Below, piece by piece: positions 6,594-14,919 of a stretch of 18,987 nucleotides of DNA. Within the stretch, counting starts at the first letter, position 1, and every line of letters begins with the position of its first letter. The stretch is from the NCBI GenBank assembly GCA_023429845.1, contig JAEZCY010000162.1, positions 1 through 18,987 of the forward strand, in the 5' to 3' direction. The notes beneath the pieces are model-generated. The model saw only the letters and a program-made list of their open reading frames with translations. It was not told the origin of the DNA and did no database searches. This stretch comes from Acidobacteriota bacterium (GTDB lineage Bacteria > Acidobacteriota > Vicinamibacteria > Vicinamibacterales > Vicinamibacteraceae). A program made the position numbers and the translations under genes.

Positions 6594-9149
6594 ATGATCC
6601 GCCGCACCTTCCTTGGAGCTCTCCTCGCCGCGGGCGTGCTGCCCGCGTTGCGCGGGGCCGGTCTCCGCGCGCAGGACCACCGCACACGCACTGGTCCGCT
6701 GCAACTCGGATATGCGCGTGCTGCGCGCCAGTGGGTCGAGGCGTTGCCGATCGGCAACGGACGTCTCGGCGCCATGGTGTTCGGTGGCATCCGCGACGAG
6801 CGGCTGCAGCTGAACGACGACACCCTCTGGTCCGGCGGCCCATCGTCGTGGAACAACCCGGGTGCGCGAGGCGTGCTGCCCGAGATCCGATCGCTCGTCG
6901 CGCAGGGCCGCTTCGTCGAGGCGGACGCCGCGGCCAAACGGATGATGGGGCCGTACACCCAGTCGTACCTGCCGCTCGGCGACCTGCACGTGGCGATGGA
7001 GCACGGCGAGGTGGCACGCAGCTACACGCGCACGCTGGATCTCGCCGATGGCGAAGCATCCGTGAGCTACCAGCTCGGGAAGGCGACGTTCACGCGGACG
7101 GTGATCGCCAGCCACCCGGATCAGGTCATCGCGCTGCGCCTGACATGCGATCGCCCGGCGGCGATGCGCTTCGCGGTCCGCCTCGACAGCCCCTTGCGCG
7201 CCGTCAGCGCCACGGACGGCGATGCGCTCGTGCTGCGTGGACGCGCCCCGGCGCACGTCGAGCCGAACTACGAGGACCACGCCGACCCTGTGCAGTACGC
7301 CGAGGGTCGCGGACTGCATTTCGAGGCGAGGGTCCATGTCGTCACGGACGGGCGCGTGGATGTCTCCGGCGGACAGCTGCGGGTGGCCGACGCGTCACAC
7401 GCGACAGTGCTGCTGGCGGCTGCCACGAGCTTCAACGGGCCCGACCGCGCCGGCGTTACCGACGGCCGTGATCCCGCAGCCGAGACGCGGGCCCGTATCG
7501 ATGCGGCGCGGATCCGCGACTGGACCTCCCTTCGTGCACGCCACCGTGCGGACCACGCGGCGCTGATGTCGCGCGTCACGCTGGACCTCGGTGGCGCGGC
7601 AGGGGCGGACACGCGACCGACCGACGTGCGGCTCGCCGACGGTGCGGGCGGCGATCCCTCGCTCGCATCGCTCCTGTTCCAGTACGGACGCTACCTGCTG
7701 GTTGCGTGCAGTCGTCCGGGGACGCAACCGGCCAATCTCCAGGGCATCTGGAACGACACGGTGCGTCCGCCATGGAGCAGCAACTACACGGTGAACATCA
7801 ACACCGAGATGAACTACTGGCCTGCCGAGCCTGCCAACCTCGCGGAGTGCCACAGGCCGCTGATCGACGCCATCGGCGAACTCGCCGTGACTGGCGCGGA
7901 GACGGCGCGCGTGAACTACGGAGCCGGCGGCTGGACCACGCATCACAACACGGATCTGTGGCGACAGACGGCGCCGGTGGGGAGGTACGGCGAAGGCGAC
8001 GCGGTGTGGGCGTCGTGGCCGATGGGCGGCGCGTGGCTCGCCCAGCACCTGTGGGAGCACTACGCGTTCGGCGGGGACCGCGAGTGGTTGCGTGTCACCG
8101 CACTGCCGCTGATGGCCGGCGCCGCGCGGTTCTGCCTCGACATGCTCGTCGAGGACGCCGACGGCTTCTTCGTGACGTCGCCCTCCACGTCACCCGAGCA
8201 CAAGTTCCGCCTTCCTGATGGCGGAATGGCGGCGGTCAACGCCGGCAGTGCCATGGACCTGGGTATCACCTGGGACGTGTGCACGAACGTGTTGCAAGCC
8301 GCCCGGGTGCTGGGTGTGCGGGACGAGTTGACCGCGCGCATCGCGCGGGTGCTCCCGCGACTGCGCCCCTATCGCATCGATTCCGATGGCGCGCTGCAGG
8401 AGTGGGGCGTGGACCTGCCGCCTCAGGATCCCCATCACCGCCACTTCTCGCACCTGTTCGGCCTCCACCCTGGACGCCAGATCACCGCGGACACGGCGCC
8501 GGCGCTGTTTGCCGCGTGCCGCCGGTCGCTCGAGTCGCGCGGCGACGAGGGAACCGGCTGGTCACTGGCCTGGAAGATCAACGCCTGGGCCCGCCTGCGC
8601 GACGGCGACCGCGCACACCGGCTCATCGTGCGCCTGCTGCGGCTCGTCGATGACACCGGCGTGCGCATGAACAGCGCGGGCGGCGTCTACGCCAACCTCT
8701 TCGATGCTCACCCGCCGTTCCAGATCGACGGTAACTTCGGCGCGACGTCGGGCATGTGCGAGATGCTGGTCCAGAGTCACGCCGGCGTGATCGACGTGCT
8801 GCCGGCCCTGCCTGCGGCCTGGCCGGCCGGTCGGGTGACCGGGCTGCGGGCGCGCGGCGGCTTCGAGGTCGATCTCGACTGGGACGACGGGCGTGTGACG
8901 CGCGTACGCGTCACGTCACGCATTGGCGGCACCTGTCGCCTCCGCAGCCGCGAGCCGCTGCGCGTCGATGGTGCGGCCGGGTCCCGTGCGGCGCAGGGCC
9001 CCAACCCGAACCCGTTCTACGCCATCCATCCCGTGGCCGAGCCGCTCCGGGCGCCTGGGATCGCGCCATCGCCGTTTCCCGCGTTGCCGGGGCACGTCCT
9101 CGACATCGAGACCACGGCTGGAGGAACCATCGTGCTCGTCCATGCGTAG
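6594..9149 (+). CDS. GH95 family alpha-L-fucosidase, Tat-exported
   Basis: The product is 851 residues. It would hydrolyse terminal alpha-1,2-linked L-fucose (some GH95 members act on L-galactose) by inversion. The N-terminus M-I-R-R-T-F-L plus a hydrophobic run is a Tat signal (about 1-27), so it is predicted periplasmic. Domain order is that of GH95: N-terminal beta region with W-V-E-A-L-P-I-G-N-G-R-L-G-A-M-V-F-G-G, an (alpha/alpha)6 barrel, then a C-terminal beta domain. Residues equivalent to the Bifidobacterium AfcA active site appear present: N401/N403 (N-I-N-T-E-M-N-Y-W), E535 in S-T-S-P-E-H, and D712 in F-Q-I-D-G-N-F-G. The ATG at 6594 is chosen at the Tat signal; the frame is open upstream into the divergent VOC gene. 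It is followed on the same strand by the kinase-like and receptor genes. Confidence 0.95.
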   Translation: MIRRTFLGALLAAGVLPALRGAGLRAQDHRTRTGPLQLGYARAARQWVEALPIGNGRLGAMVFGGIRDERLQLNDDTLWSGGPSSWNNPGARGVLPEIRSLVAQGRFVEADAAAKRMMGPYTQSYLPLGDLHVAMEHGEVARSYTRTLDLADGEASVSYQLGKATFTRTVIASHPDQVIALRLTCDRPAAMRFAVRLDSPLRAVSATDGDALVLRGRAPAHVEPNYEDHADPVQYAEGRGLHFEARVHVVTDGRVDVSGGQLRVADASHATVLLAAATSFNGPDRAGVTDGRDPAAETRARIDAARIRDWTSLRARHRADHAALMSRVTLDLGGAAGADTRPTDVRLADGAGGDPSLASLLFQYGRYLLVACSRPGTQPANLQGIWNDTVRPPWSSNYTVNINTEMNYWPAEPANLAECHRPLIDAIGELAVTGAETARVNYGAGGWTTHHNTDLWRQTAPVGRYGEGDAVWASWPMGGAWLAQHLWEHYAFGGDREWLRVTALPLMAGAARFCLDMLVEDADGFFVTSPSTSPEHKFRLPDGGMAAVNAGSAMDLGITWDVCTNVLQAARVLGVRDELTARIARVLPRLRPYRIDSDGALQEWGVDLPPQDPHHRHFSHLFGLHPGRQITADTAPALFAACRRSLESRGDEGTGWSLAWKINAWARLRDGDRAHRLIVRLLRLVDDTGVRMNSAGGVYANLFDAHPPFQIDGNFGATSGMCEMLVQSHAGVIDVLPALPAAWPAGRVTGLRARGGFEVDLDWDDGRVTRVRVTSRIGGTCRLRSREPLRVDGAAGSRAAQGPNPNPFYAIHPVAEPLRAPGIAPSPFPALPGHVLDIETTAGGTIVLVHA

Positions 9150-9224
9150 CAGGTGAGAGTTCGACCGCCTGGCGGCCACATTTCCGGTTCGTAGCCGCCG
9201 GCCCGCGCCCGGCGGGAACGCCGC

Positions 9225-9245
9225 GCGTCGGGCGCGGCCCGACGC
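9225..9245 (+). promoter_or_regulatory. hairpin in the GH95 to kinase-like gene spacer
   Basis: GCGTCGGGC (9225-9233) pairs perfectly with GCCCGACGC (9237-9245) around a GCG loop. It ends 23 nt before the ATG of the next gene. Its 3' arm forms part of the sequence GGCCCGACGCCTAC (9237-9250), which recurs at 13604-13617. It may be a terminator of GH95, an mRNA processing or stability element, or a degenerate dispersed repeat. Confidence 0.45.
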
Positions 9246-9268
9246 CTACCCACGGACGCACCTCCGGT

Positions 9269-10135
9269 ATGACCATGCGCACCCTGCTGACATGTCACCT
9301 CGTCCTGCTCCTTGCCGACGCCCCCGTACTGGCGCAGGCCACCGCAGGGCCGCAGGCGAGTTCGACCGCGGCGGCGAGCCCGTCGGAGCGGCCCGCGCCG
9401 GCGGCGTACCCGTGGCTCGGCCACGAGGCCGCCATCGAGGCGGCGCTCCGCACGGCGCCGATCGTGCGCTTCGAGGACATCCCCGTGGGCGTGACGAACC
9501 CCCGCCGGGCCTACCTGGCGCCCGGCGGGCCCGTGAGCAGCTTTGCCTGGAAGCCGCTCACGCCGGGCATCCGCCACGGAAAGATGGAAAGCTACCGGTC
9601 CGAGATCGCCGCGTACCTGCTGAGCCGTCACCTCGGCATCCACATGGTGCCGCCGGTCGTGGAGCGACGGATCGATGGCGTCAGGGGCGCGGCAGTGTAC
9701 TGGATCGACGGTGTGCGTCCGTGGAACCCCGCGGCGCCGCCGAAGACGCCGGGGGCGAAGTGGAGCCGCCAGACCAGCCGCATGCTCATGTTCGACCAAT
9801 TGATCGCCAACATCGATCGCAACCAGGGCAACCTGCTCTACGACGATGACGGCTTCCTGTACCTGATCGACCACTCGCGCGCGTTCGTGCCTCAGCCGAC
9901 TCTCGGCACCCTTGCGCCGCCCCAGCAGTTCGACCGCGAACTCTGGACGCGTATGGCCGGCCTCTCGCGCGACGACCTGGAGTCGGTCGTCGGGGCGTGG
10001 CTCGACGGCAGCCAGATCTCTGCGCTGTTGAAGCGCCGGGACGCGATGAGGGAGTACATCGAGCGGCAGGTGCTCGAGCGCGGCGACGCCGTCACATTCC
10101 TGCCGCCGGAACCGGCCCCCACTGCTGTTCGCTGA
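9269..10135 (+). CDS. exported protein with HipA/PI3-4-kinase-like kinase fold
   Basis: The product is 288 residues with a probable signal peptide (M-T-M-R then a hydrophobic run, cleavage around A-Q-A near residue 24) and an Ala/Pro-rich linker. The rest looks like the atypical kinase fold shared by HipA, PI3/PI4 kinases and Fam20: K95 (F-A-W-K-P-L) as the possible ATP lysine, E112 in S-E-I-A-A-Y-L-L-S-R-H-L-G followed by V-P-P, a catalytic-loop-like N181-I-D-R-N-Q-G-N188, and a metal-binding D201 in L-I-D-H-S-R-A-F. The D183, N188 and D201 pattern matches D-x-x-x-x-N and the DFG-like Asp. The substrate is unknown, and extracytoplasmic ATP use would be unusual. The start is ATG 9269 (a second ATG at 9275). 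The spacing to GH95 is 119 nt, on the same strand. Confidence 0.75.
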   Translation: MTMRTLLTCHLVLLLADAPVLAQATAGPQASSTAAASPSERPAPAAYPWLGHEAAIEAALRTAPIVRFEDIPVGVTNPRRAYLAPGGPVSSFAWKPLTPGIRHGKMESYRSEIAAYLLSRHLGIHMVPPVVERRIDGVRGAAVYWIDGVRPWNPAAPPKTPGAKWSRQTSRMLMFDQLIANIDRNQGNLLYDDDGFLYLIDHSRAFVPQPTLGTLAPPQQFDRELWTRMAGLSRDDLESVVGAWLDGSQISALLKRRDAMREYIERQVLERGDAVTFLPPEPAPTAVR

Positions 10136-10310
10136 GCCGGCGCCGTCACATTGCCGTTGCACCGCGGTCGCGTCTGCGTTGCCGGGGTGCGTCATGCTCG
10201 GCGCAGCTGTGTGCCCCATCCGACTGGCGCATAATGTGCCCCTCGACATCTGCTGCGCGCAGCCGTCCCGCCATCGAGGCGGGCGATGTGGCGCGCAAGA
10301 AGGAACCTGT

Positions 10311-13300
10311 ATGTTGCAACGCGCCTTCCTCCGCTTCGTCGCACTGCTGTGCTCGCTGCACCTGTGCAGCGCGGCAGCCTTTGCCCAGTTCGACAGCGCG
10401 ACCGTCCTCGGATTCATCAACGATCAATCGGGCGCGGCGATGCCAGGGGTCAGCGTCACGCTGACCAATCCCGCCACCGGCATCTCCACGACGACCGTCA
10501 CCGACGACCGCGGTCAGTACCAGTTCCTGAACGTGCGCCCCGCCACGTATTCGCTCCGCGCCGAGCTCCAGGGCTTCACGACGGCGGTCACCAACAACGT
10601 GACGGTGACCGTCAACGCCCGTCAGCGCGTCGACCTCACGATGTCTGTCGGCGGGCTTGGCGAGACGGTCGAAGTCAGTGGCGCCGCTCGGTTGCTCGAG
10701 AGCGAGTCGAGCGACCGCGGCACGGTCATCACCCGTGAGCAGATCGTCAACCTGCCGCTCAACGGCCGCGCCTACGCCGACCTCGCGCTCCTCAGCCCGG
10801 GGGTACGCCGCTCCAACATCGCCAACTCGCGCGATGCGTCGTTCAACGTCAACGGGCTGCGCAGCGCCCTCAACAACTTCATCCTCGACGGGGTGGACAA
10901 CAACTCCTACGGCACGAGCAACCAGGGTTTCTCCAACCAGGTGGTGCAGGTGTCGCCCGACGCGGTCGAGGAGTTCAAGGTCCAGACCAACAACTTCAGC
11001 GCCGAGTTCGGGCGCGCCGGCGGCGCGGTGATCAACGCGACGTTCCGCAGCGGCACCAACGCCTTCCGCGGCGCCGCCTGGGAGTACAACCGCAACACGA
11101 AGCTGAACGCCACCGGCTTCTTCAAGCCGTCGACGGGTGTGAAGCCGGAGATGAACCGCAACCAGTTCGGCGGCGTGTTCGGCGGCCCGATCATCCGCGA
11201 CCGCGCGTTCTTCTTCTTCAACTACGAGGGCTTCCGCGAGGTCAGCAAGCAGCTGACGTTTGCCAGCATCCCGACGATGGAGCAGCGGCAGGGCAACCTG
11301 GGCGTTCCGGTCCGCAACCCGATCACCGGCGAGGTGTACGCCAATGGCGTGATCCCGCAGGCGGCGATCAGCGACTTCGCCCGGCAGGTGCTCGCCGGTC
11401 TGCCCGCACCGACGCGCGGCGGCAACTCGAACAACTTCGACTCGCTGCCACGTCGAGAAGACTTCAACGACAAGTTCGACATCAAGTTCGATCAGAAGTT
11501 GAACAACGCGACCTCGACGTTCCTCCGCTACAGCTGGCGCGACGTGGACAACTTCGAGCCCGGCCCGATCCCGGGCGACATCGGTTCACCGGCCAACAAC
11601 TTCGTCAACGTGACCAACCAGCAGTTCGCCGGCGGGCTGACGCGGACCCTCTCGGCCAACTCGTTGCTCGAAGTGCGCGTCGGCGTGTCGAAGACGGACG
11701 CCGGCAAGTCCGCGCTGGGGACGGGCACACCCAACATGCTGGAGGCGTTCGGCATCACCGGGCTGCCGACCGACACCTACTTTGCCGGCGGCCTGACGCA
11801 GCAGTCGGTGAGCGGCTGGACGGCCTGGGGGCGGCAGAACAGCAACCCGCAGTTCCAGAACCCGTTCGTCGTGGATCTCCGCGCCAACTACTCGTGGATC
11901 AAGGGGGCGCACACGCTGAAGACCGGCTACGAGTACCAGTCGATCAACACCGAGGTGGACGACGTCAACCCGAAGTACGGCCACGACCAGTACGGGGGCC
12001 AGTTCTCCCGACCGACCGGCGCGGCCGCGAATGCGGCGATGTACAACCTGGCCGACTTCATGTTCGGCGCGCGCAGCATCTACGACCTCGTCAACCCGTA
12101 CGTGTTCAACCTGCGCCAGCGGATGCACTTCGGGTACCTGCAGGACGACTGGAAGGTGGCGCCGAACCTCACGGTGAACCTCGGCGTGCGCTACGAGTTC
12201 GGCACGCCGCAGTGGGAAGAAGACAACCTGCTGACCAATTTCGATCCCGCCACCAACACGCTGCTGCAGGCACGTGACGGGTCCATCTACGACCGCGCGC
12301 TCGTCAATCCCGATCGCAACAACTGGGCCCCGCGGGTGGGTGTCGCCTACAGCCTCACGCCGGAGACGGTCATCCGCTCGGCCTACGGCATGAGCTACAT
12401 CCACTTCAACCGGCTGGGCGGCGAGAACCTGCTCTCGTTCAACGGGCCGCACGTGGTGCCGATCTCCATCGCGCAGCAGCCGTCGCAGGGGCTCTGCACC
12501 AACGACCTGGCGCCGACCACGTGCTTCCGGCCGACGCAGCAGGGCTACCCGGCGAACCTGAACGTGCCGGAGAACTACGACCCGATCAACGGCCGCGTCA
12601 ACCACATCCCGGCGGACCTGAAGACCGGCTACGTCCAGAGCTGGCACGTCACGGTGCAGCGCGAACTGCTGCCGAACCTGATGGTGGATGTCGCCTACAT
12701 CGGCAACAAGAGCGACAACCTGATGATCCTGGCCGACCTGAACCAGGCGCGGCCCAACAACCCGGGCGAGAACACGCTCCTCCAGTTGCGGCGGCCGATC
12801 CAGGGCTATCAGTTCATCCAGTCGGCCTTCGACGGTGGCCGTGCCGACTACCGTGCGCTGCAGGTCAAGCTCGAACGCCGCTGGTCACGCGGCCTCTACG
12901 TGTTGAACTCGTTCACGTGGTCGCGTGCGCGCGACAACGCGTCGGGGCACCTCGAGACGGCCAACGGCGACAACAGCCGTGTGAACTACGCAAACATCGA
13001 GGGCGAGTTCGGCCTGTCCGGGTACGACCAGCCGCTCAACAACACGACGTCGGTCGTCTGGGAACTCCCGTTCGGTGAGGGGCGCCGCTGGGGCAACGGG
13101 CTGCACCCGGTCGTCGAAGCGCTGGCGGGTGGCTGGCGTGTCACGGCGATCAACATGATGACGAGCGGTCTGCCCGCCAATCTCACGTACTCGCCGTCGG
13201 CGCAGTTCTCGGTGAGCGGCGCGCCCACGTACCGGCCGAACATCTCGGGCGACATCTACGCACCCGAGGGTTCGCAGACCATCAACAACTGGTTCAACCT

Positions 13301-13604
13301 GGACAACGTCTCGGTGCCGACCGATCCGTCGCAGCCGTTCGGCAACGCGCCGCGCAACGTGGCGCGAGGGCCGGCCATCTACACGCTCGATCTCGGCCTG
13401 CACAAGGGCTTCGGCCTGGGCGTGGGCCAGTCGCGGCTCGAGGTCCGGGTGGAGGCGTTCAACGTGCTGAACACGTCGAACTTCGGCGCGCCCAACAGCA
13501 ACCGGACGTCCACCAACTTCGGCACCATCACGTCGCTGGCCACCACGCCGCGGCAGATTCAGCTCGGCGTGCGTTTCAGCTTCTCGCGCGGGGCGTGGGG
13601 CTAG
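10311..13604 (+). CDS. Oar-like TonB-dependent receptor with carboxypeptidase-regulatory-like domain
   Basis: The product is 1097 residues. A signal peptide (1-25, cleavage after A-F-A) is followed by a carboxypeptidase-regulatory-like beta-sandwich (about 28-111, with G-F-I-N-D-Q-S-G-A-A-M-P-G-V and D-D-R-G-Q-Y-Q-F). A plug domain follows (about 136-245, including N-L-P-L-N-G-R, F-N-V-N-G-L-R and L-D-G-V-D-N-N), then a 22-strand-type barrel ending Q-L-G-V-R-F-S-F-S-R. This architecture is the large Oar/OmpA-like receptor family that is strongly expanded in Acidobacteriota. It would import an oligosaccharide or other bulky ligand using TonB energy. AAGGA (10300-10304) lies 6 nt before the ATG. 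It follows GH95 and the kinase-like gene on the same strand, so a glycan ligand is inferred. A CATAAT at 10230-10235 is a possible -10 without a good -35. Confidence 0.95.
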   Translation: MLQRAFLRFVALLCSLHLCSAAAFAQFDSATVLGFINDQSGAAMPGVSVTLTNPATGISTTTVTDDRGQYQFLNVRPATYSLRAELQGFTTAVTNNVTVTVNARQRVDLTMSVGGLGETVEVSGAARLLESESSDRGTVITREQIVNLPLNGRAYADLALLSPGVRRSNIANSRDASFNVNGLRSALNNFILDGVDNNSYGTSNQGFSNQVVQVSPDAVEEFKVQTNNFSAEFGRAGGAVINATFRSGTNAFRGAAWEYNRNTKLNATGFFKPSTGVKPEMNRNQFGGVFGGPIIRDRAFFFFNYEGFREVSKQLTFASIPTMEQRQGNLGVPVRNPITGEVYANGVIPQAAISDFARQVLAGLPAPTRGGNSNNFDSLPRREDFNDKFDIKFDQKLNNATSTFLRYSWRDVDNFEPGPIPGDIGSPANNFVNVTNQQFAGGLTRTLSANSLLEVRVGVSKTDAGKSALGTGTPNMLEAFGITGLPTDTYFAGGLTQQSVSGWTAWGRQNSNPQFQNPFVVDLRANYSWIKGAHTLKTGYEYQSINTEVDDVNPKYGHDQYGGQFSRPTGAAANAAMYNLADFMFGARSIYDLVNPYVFNLRQRMHFGYLQDDWKVAPNLTVNLGVRYEFGTPQWEEDNLLTNFDPATNTLLQARDGSIYDRALVNPDRNNWAPRVGVAYSLTPETVIRSAYGMSYIHFNRLGGENLLSFNGPHVVPISIAQQPSQGLCTNDLAPTTCFRPTQQGYPANLNVPENYDPINGRVNHIPADLKTGYVQSWHVTVQRELLPNLMVDVAYIGNKSDNLMILADLNQARPNNPGENTLLQLRRPIQGYQFIQSAFDGGRADYRALQVKLERRWSRGLYVLNSFTWSRARDNASGHLETANGDNSRVNYANIEGEFGLSGYDQPLNNTTSVVWELPFGEGRRWGNGLHPVVEALAGGWRVTAINMMTSGLPANLTYSPSAQFSVSGAPTYRPNISGDIYAPEGSQTINNWFNLDNVSVPTDPSQPFGNAPRNVARGPAIYTLDLGLHKGFGLGVGQSRLEVRVEAFNVLNTSNFGAPNSNRTSTNFGTITSLATTPRQIQLGVRFSFSRGAWG

Positions 13605-13607
13605 GCC

Positions 13608-13725
13608 CGACGCCTACGTACCGGGACGGGCTGGGATAGCCGCCCTCCCGGTGCCGAGTAGGGACGACCGCCGGACGCGACGCCTACGTACCGGGGCGGG
13701 CTGGAACAGCCCGCCCCTACCCGGT
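13608..13725. repeat. tandem imperfect hairpin-forming direct repeat
   Basis: Two copies of an element beginning CGACGCCTACGTACCGGG (13608 and 13678) start exactly 70 nt apart. They continue (A/G)CGGGCTGG and then diverge. Each copy can fold: the first imperfectly (13621-13651), the second with a perfect stem. It resembles REP-type palindromic intergenic elements. The core GGCCCGACGCCTAC also occurs at 9237-9250 between two other genes. Confidence 0.6.
13693..13717. terminator. strong hairpin between convergent receptor and alcohol dehydrogenase genes
   Basis: GGGGCGGGCTG (13693-13703) pairs perfectly with CAGCCCGCCCC (13707-13717) around a GAA loop. It lies between the stops of two converging genes and could end transcription from both sides. 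There is no U-tract on either strand. It is the better-preserved copy of the tandem repeat in this spacer. Confidence 0.5.
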
Positions 13726-13755
13726 GTCGCCGCCTGGCGCAAGGCGATGCACCGA

Positions 13756-14829
13756 TCACTCGCCCTGGCGGGTCTTCAACGAGTTCATGTCGATCACGAA
13801 GCGGTACTTCACGTCGCTCTTCAGCATGCGCTCGTAGGCCTCGTCGATCTCCTGCATGGCGATCAGCTCGATGTCGCAGACGATGCCGTGCTCGGCGCAG
13901 AAATCGAGCATCTCCTGCGTCTCGCGCAGACCCCCGATCAGCGAGCCGGCAATGCTGCGGCGCCGGAAGATCAGGTTGCCCACCGCCGGCGATGGATGCG
14001 CGCGCTCGGGCACGCCAAGCAGCACCAGCGCGCCATCACGCTTCAGCAGGTTCGTGTACTGATCGAGATCGTGCGAAGCCGCCACCGTATTCACGATCAG
14101 ATCGAAGCTTCCGGCGTGCTTCTGCATCGCCTCGGCGTCCTTCGCAATCACGACGTCGTGCGCGCCGAGGCGCCTGCCGTCGGCAACCTTGCCCGCCGAC
14201 GAGGTGAACAGCACGGTCTCGGCGCCGAACGCGCGCGAGAACTTGAGTCCCATGTGCCCGAGACCGCCCAGGCCGACGATGCCGACTTTCTTGCCGGGGC
14301 CGGCCTGCCAGTGCCGCAGCGGTGAGTAGGTGGTGATGCCGGCGCACAGCAGCGGCGCCGCTGCAGCCGGGTCGAGCGCCTCCGACACCGATAGGACGAA
14401 GTCTTCCGTGACCGTGACCATCGTCGAATACCCGCCGTACGTCATCTGTCCCGGCAGATGCGGGTCCGGACTGTTGTACGTGAACACCATCCCGAAGGTG
14501 TCGCAGTACTGCTCCTCGCCGGCCCTGCAGCTCGCGCACTCGCGGCAGGAGTCAACCAGGCAGCCCACCGCCGCGAGCTGGCCGACGCGGAACTTCGTCA
14601 CGTCCGCGCCGACGGCGGAGACGCGGCCCAGGATCTCGTGCCCGGGCACGCAGGGGTAGACCGTGCCCTCCCACTCGCTCCGCACCGTGTGCAGGTCGGA
14701 ATGGCATACGCCGCAATAGAGGATGTCGATCTGGACGTCCCTCGGGCCCGGATCCCGGCGGGTGATGGTCAGCGGCCCGAGCGGGCTCGCCTTGTCGAAC
14801 GCGGCGTAAGCGGAAGCGGAAAGCGGCAT
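13756..14829 (-). CDS. zinc-dependent alcohol dehydrogenase (YahK/cinnamyl-alcohol-dehydrogenase type)
   Basis: The product is a 357-residue medium-chain dehydrogenase. Catalytic zinc ligands are C42 (G-V-C-H-S-D), H64-E65 (G-H-E) and C162 (L-L-C-A-G-I-T-T). Structural zinc cysteines are C95, C98, C101 and C109. The Rossmann motif G-L-G-G-L-G lies at 186-191, and the S-S-A-G-K stretch after the second strand suggests NADP(H) preference. It is closest in pattern to broad-specificity aldehyde reductases such as YahK and AdhC of mycobacteria. There is no signal peptide, so it is cytoplasmic. The ATG at 14829 has no Shine-Dalgarno; a TAGTCT hexamer (14841-14836) sits 6 nt upstream, suggesting a leaderless transcript. 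Confidence 0.95.
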   Translation of the reverse strand: MPLSASAYAAFDKASPLGPLTITRRDPGPRDVQIDILYCGVCHSDLHTVRSEWEGTVYPCVPGHEILGRVSAVGADVTKFRVGQLAAVGCLVDSCRECASCRAGEEQYCDTFGMVFTYNSPDPHLPGQMTYGGYSTMVTVTEDFVLSVSEALDPAAAAPLLCAGITTYSPLRHWQAGPGKKVGIVGLGGLGHMGLKFSRAFGAETVLFTSSAGKVADGRRLGAHDVVIAKDAEAMQKHAGSFDLIVNTVAASHDLDQYTNLLKRDGALVLLGVPERAHPSPAVGNLIFRRRSIAGSLIGGLRETQEMLDFCAEHGIVCDIELIAMQEIDEAYERMLKSDVKYRFVIDMNSLKTRQGE

Positions 14830-14835
14830 GCCACC

Positions 14836-14841
14836 AGACTA
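14836..14841 (-). promoter_or_regulatory. -10-like hexamer for a leaderless alcohol dehydrogenase transcript
   Basis: On the minus strand TAGTCT is followed after 6 nt (GGTGGC) by the ATG at 14829. No convincing -35 is visible. The hexamer directly abuts a 12-bp perfect hairpin (14842-14870), so the upstream terminator-like structure and the promoter are back to back. Confidence 0.4.
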
Positions 14842-14870
14842 CGCCAGTCAGCCACCTCGGCTGACTGGCG
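14842..14870 (-). terminator. 12-bp perfect hairpin after the Gfo/Idh/MocA gene
   Basis: CGCCAGTCAGCC (14842-14853) pairs perfectly with GGCTGACTGGCG (14859-14870) around a 5-nt loop. It lies between two minus-strand genes and would cap the upstream transcript. A second hairpin (14893-14899 with 14906-14912, 7 bp) lies even closer to the stop codon. Neither has a U-run. As a palindrome, it could alternatively be an operator for the alcohol dehydrogenase gene. Confidence 0.5.
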
Positions 14871-14919
14871 CGCGTGCTGCCGTGCTGGCGCGTGCCGGGA
14901 ACCGGCCCGGCAGGGCGTG

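Noticed and set aside
6513..7337. Upstream extension of the VOC frame to 7337 (405 codons in total)
   Set aside because: The added residues lie antisense to GH95, are Arg-rich and resemble no VOC protein; the fold begins at 6512.
8756..9268. Upstream extension of the kinase-like frame into GH95
   Set aside because: It would overlap the GH95 C-terminal domain out of frame. A signal peptide begins at 9269.
10207..10235. Sigma-70 promoter for the receptor gene
   Set aside because: CATAAT (10230-10235) is an acceptable -10, but no TTGACA-like hexamer lies 16-18 nt upstream, so it was not listed as a feature.
11586..12647. A 353-codon minus-strand frame inside the receptor gene
   Set aside because: It is an antisense shadow of the conserved receptor barrel, Arg/Val/His-rich and without domains or a start signal.
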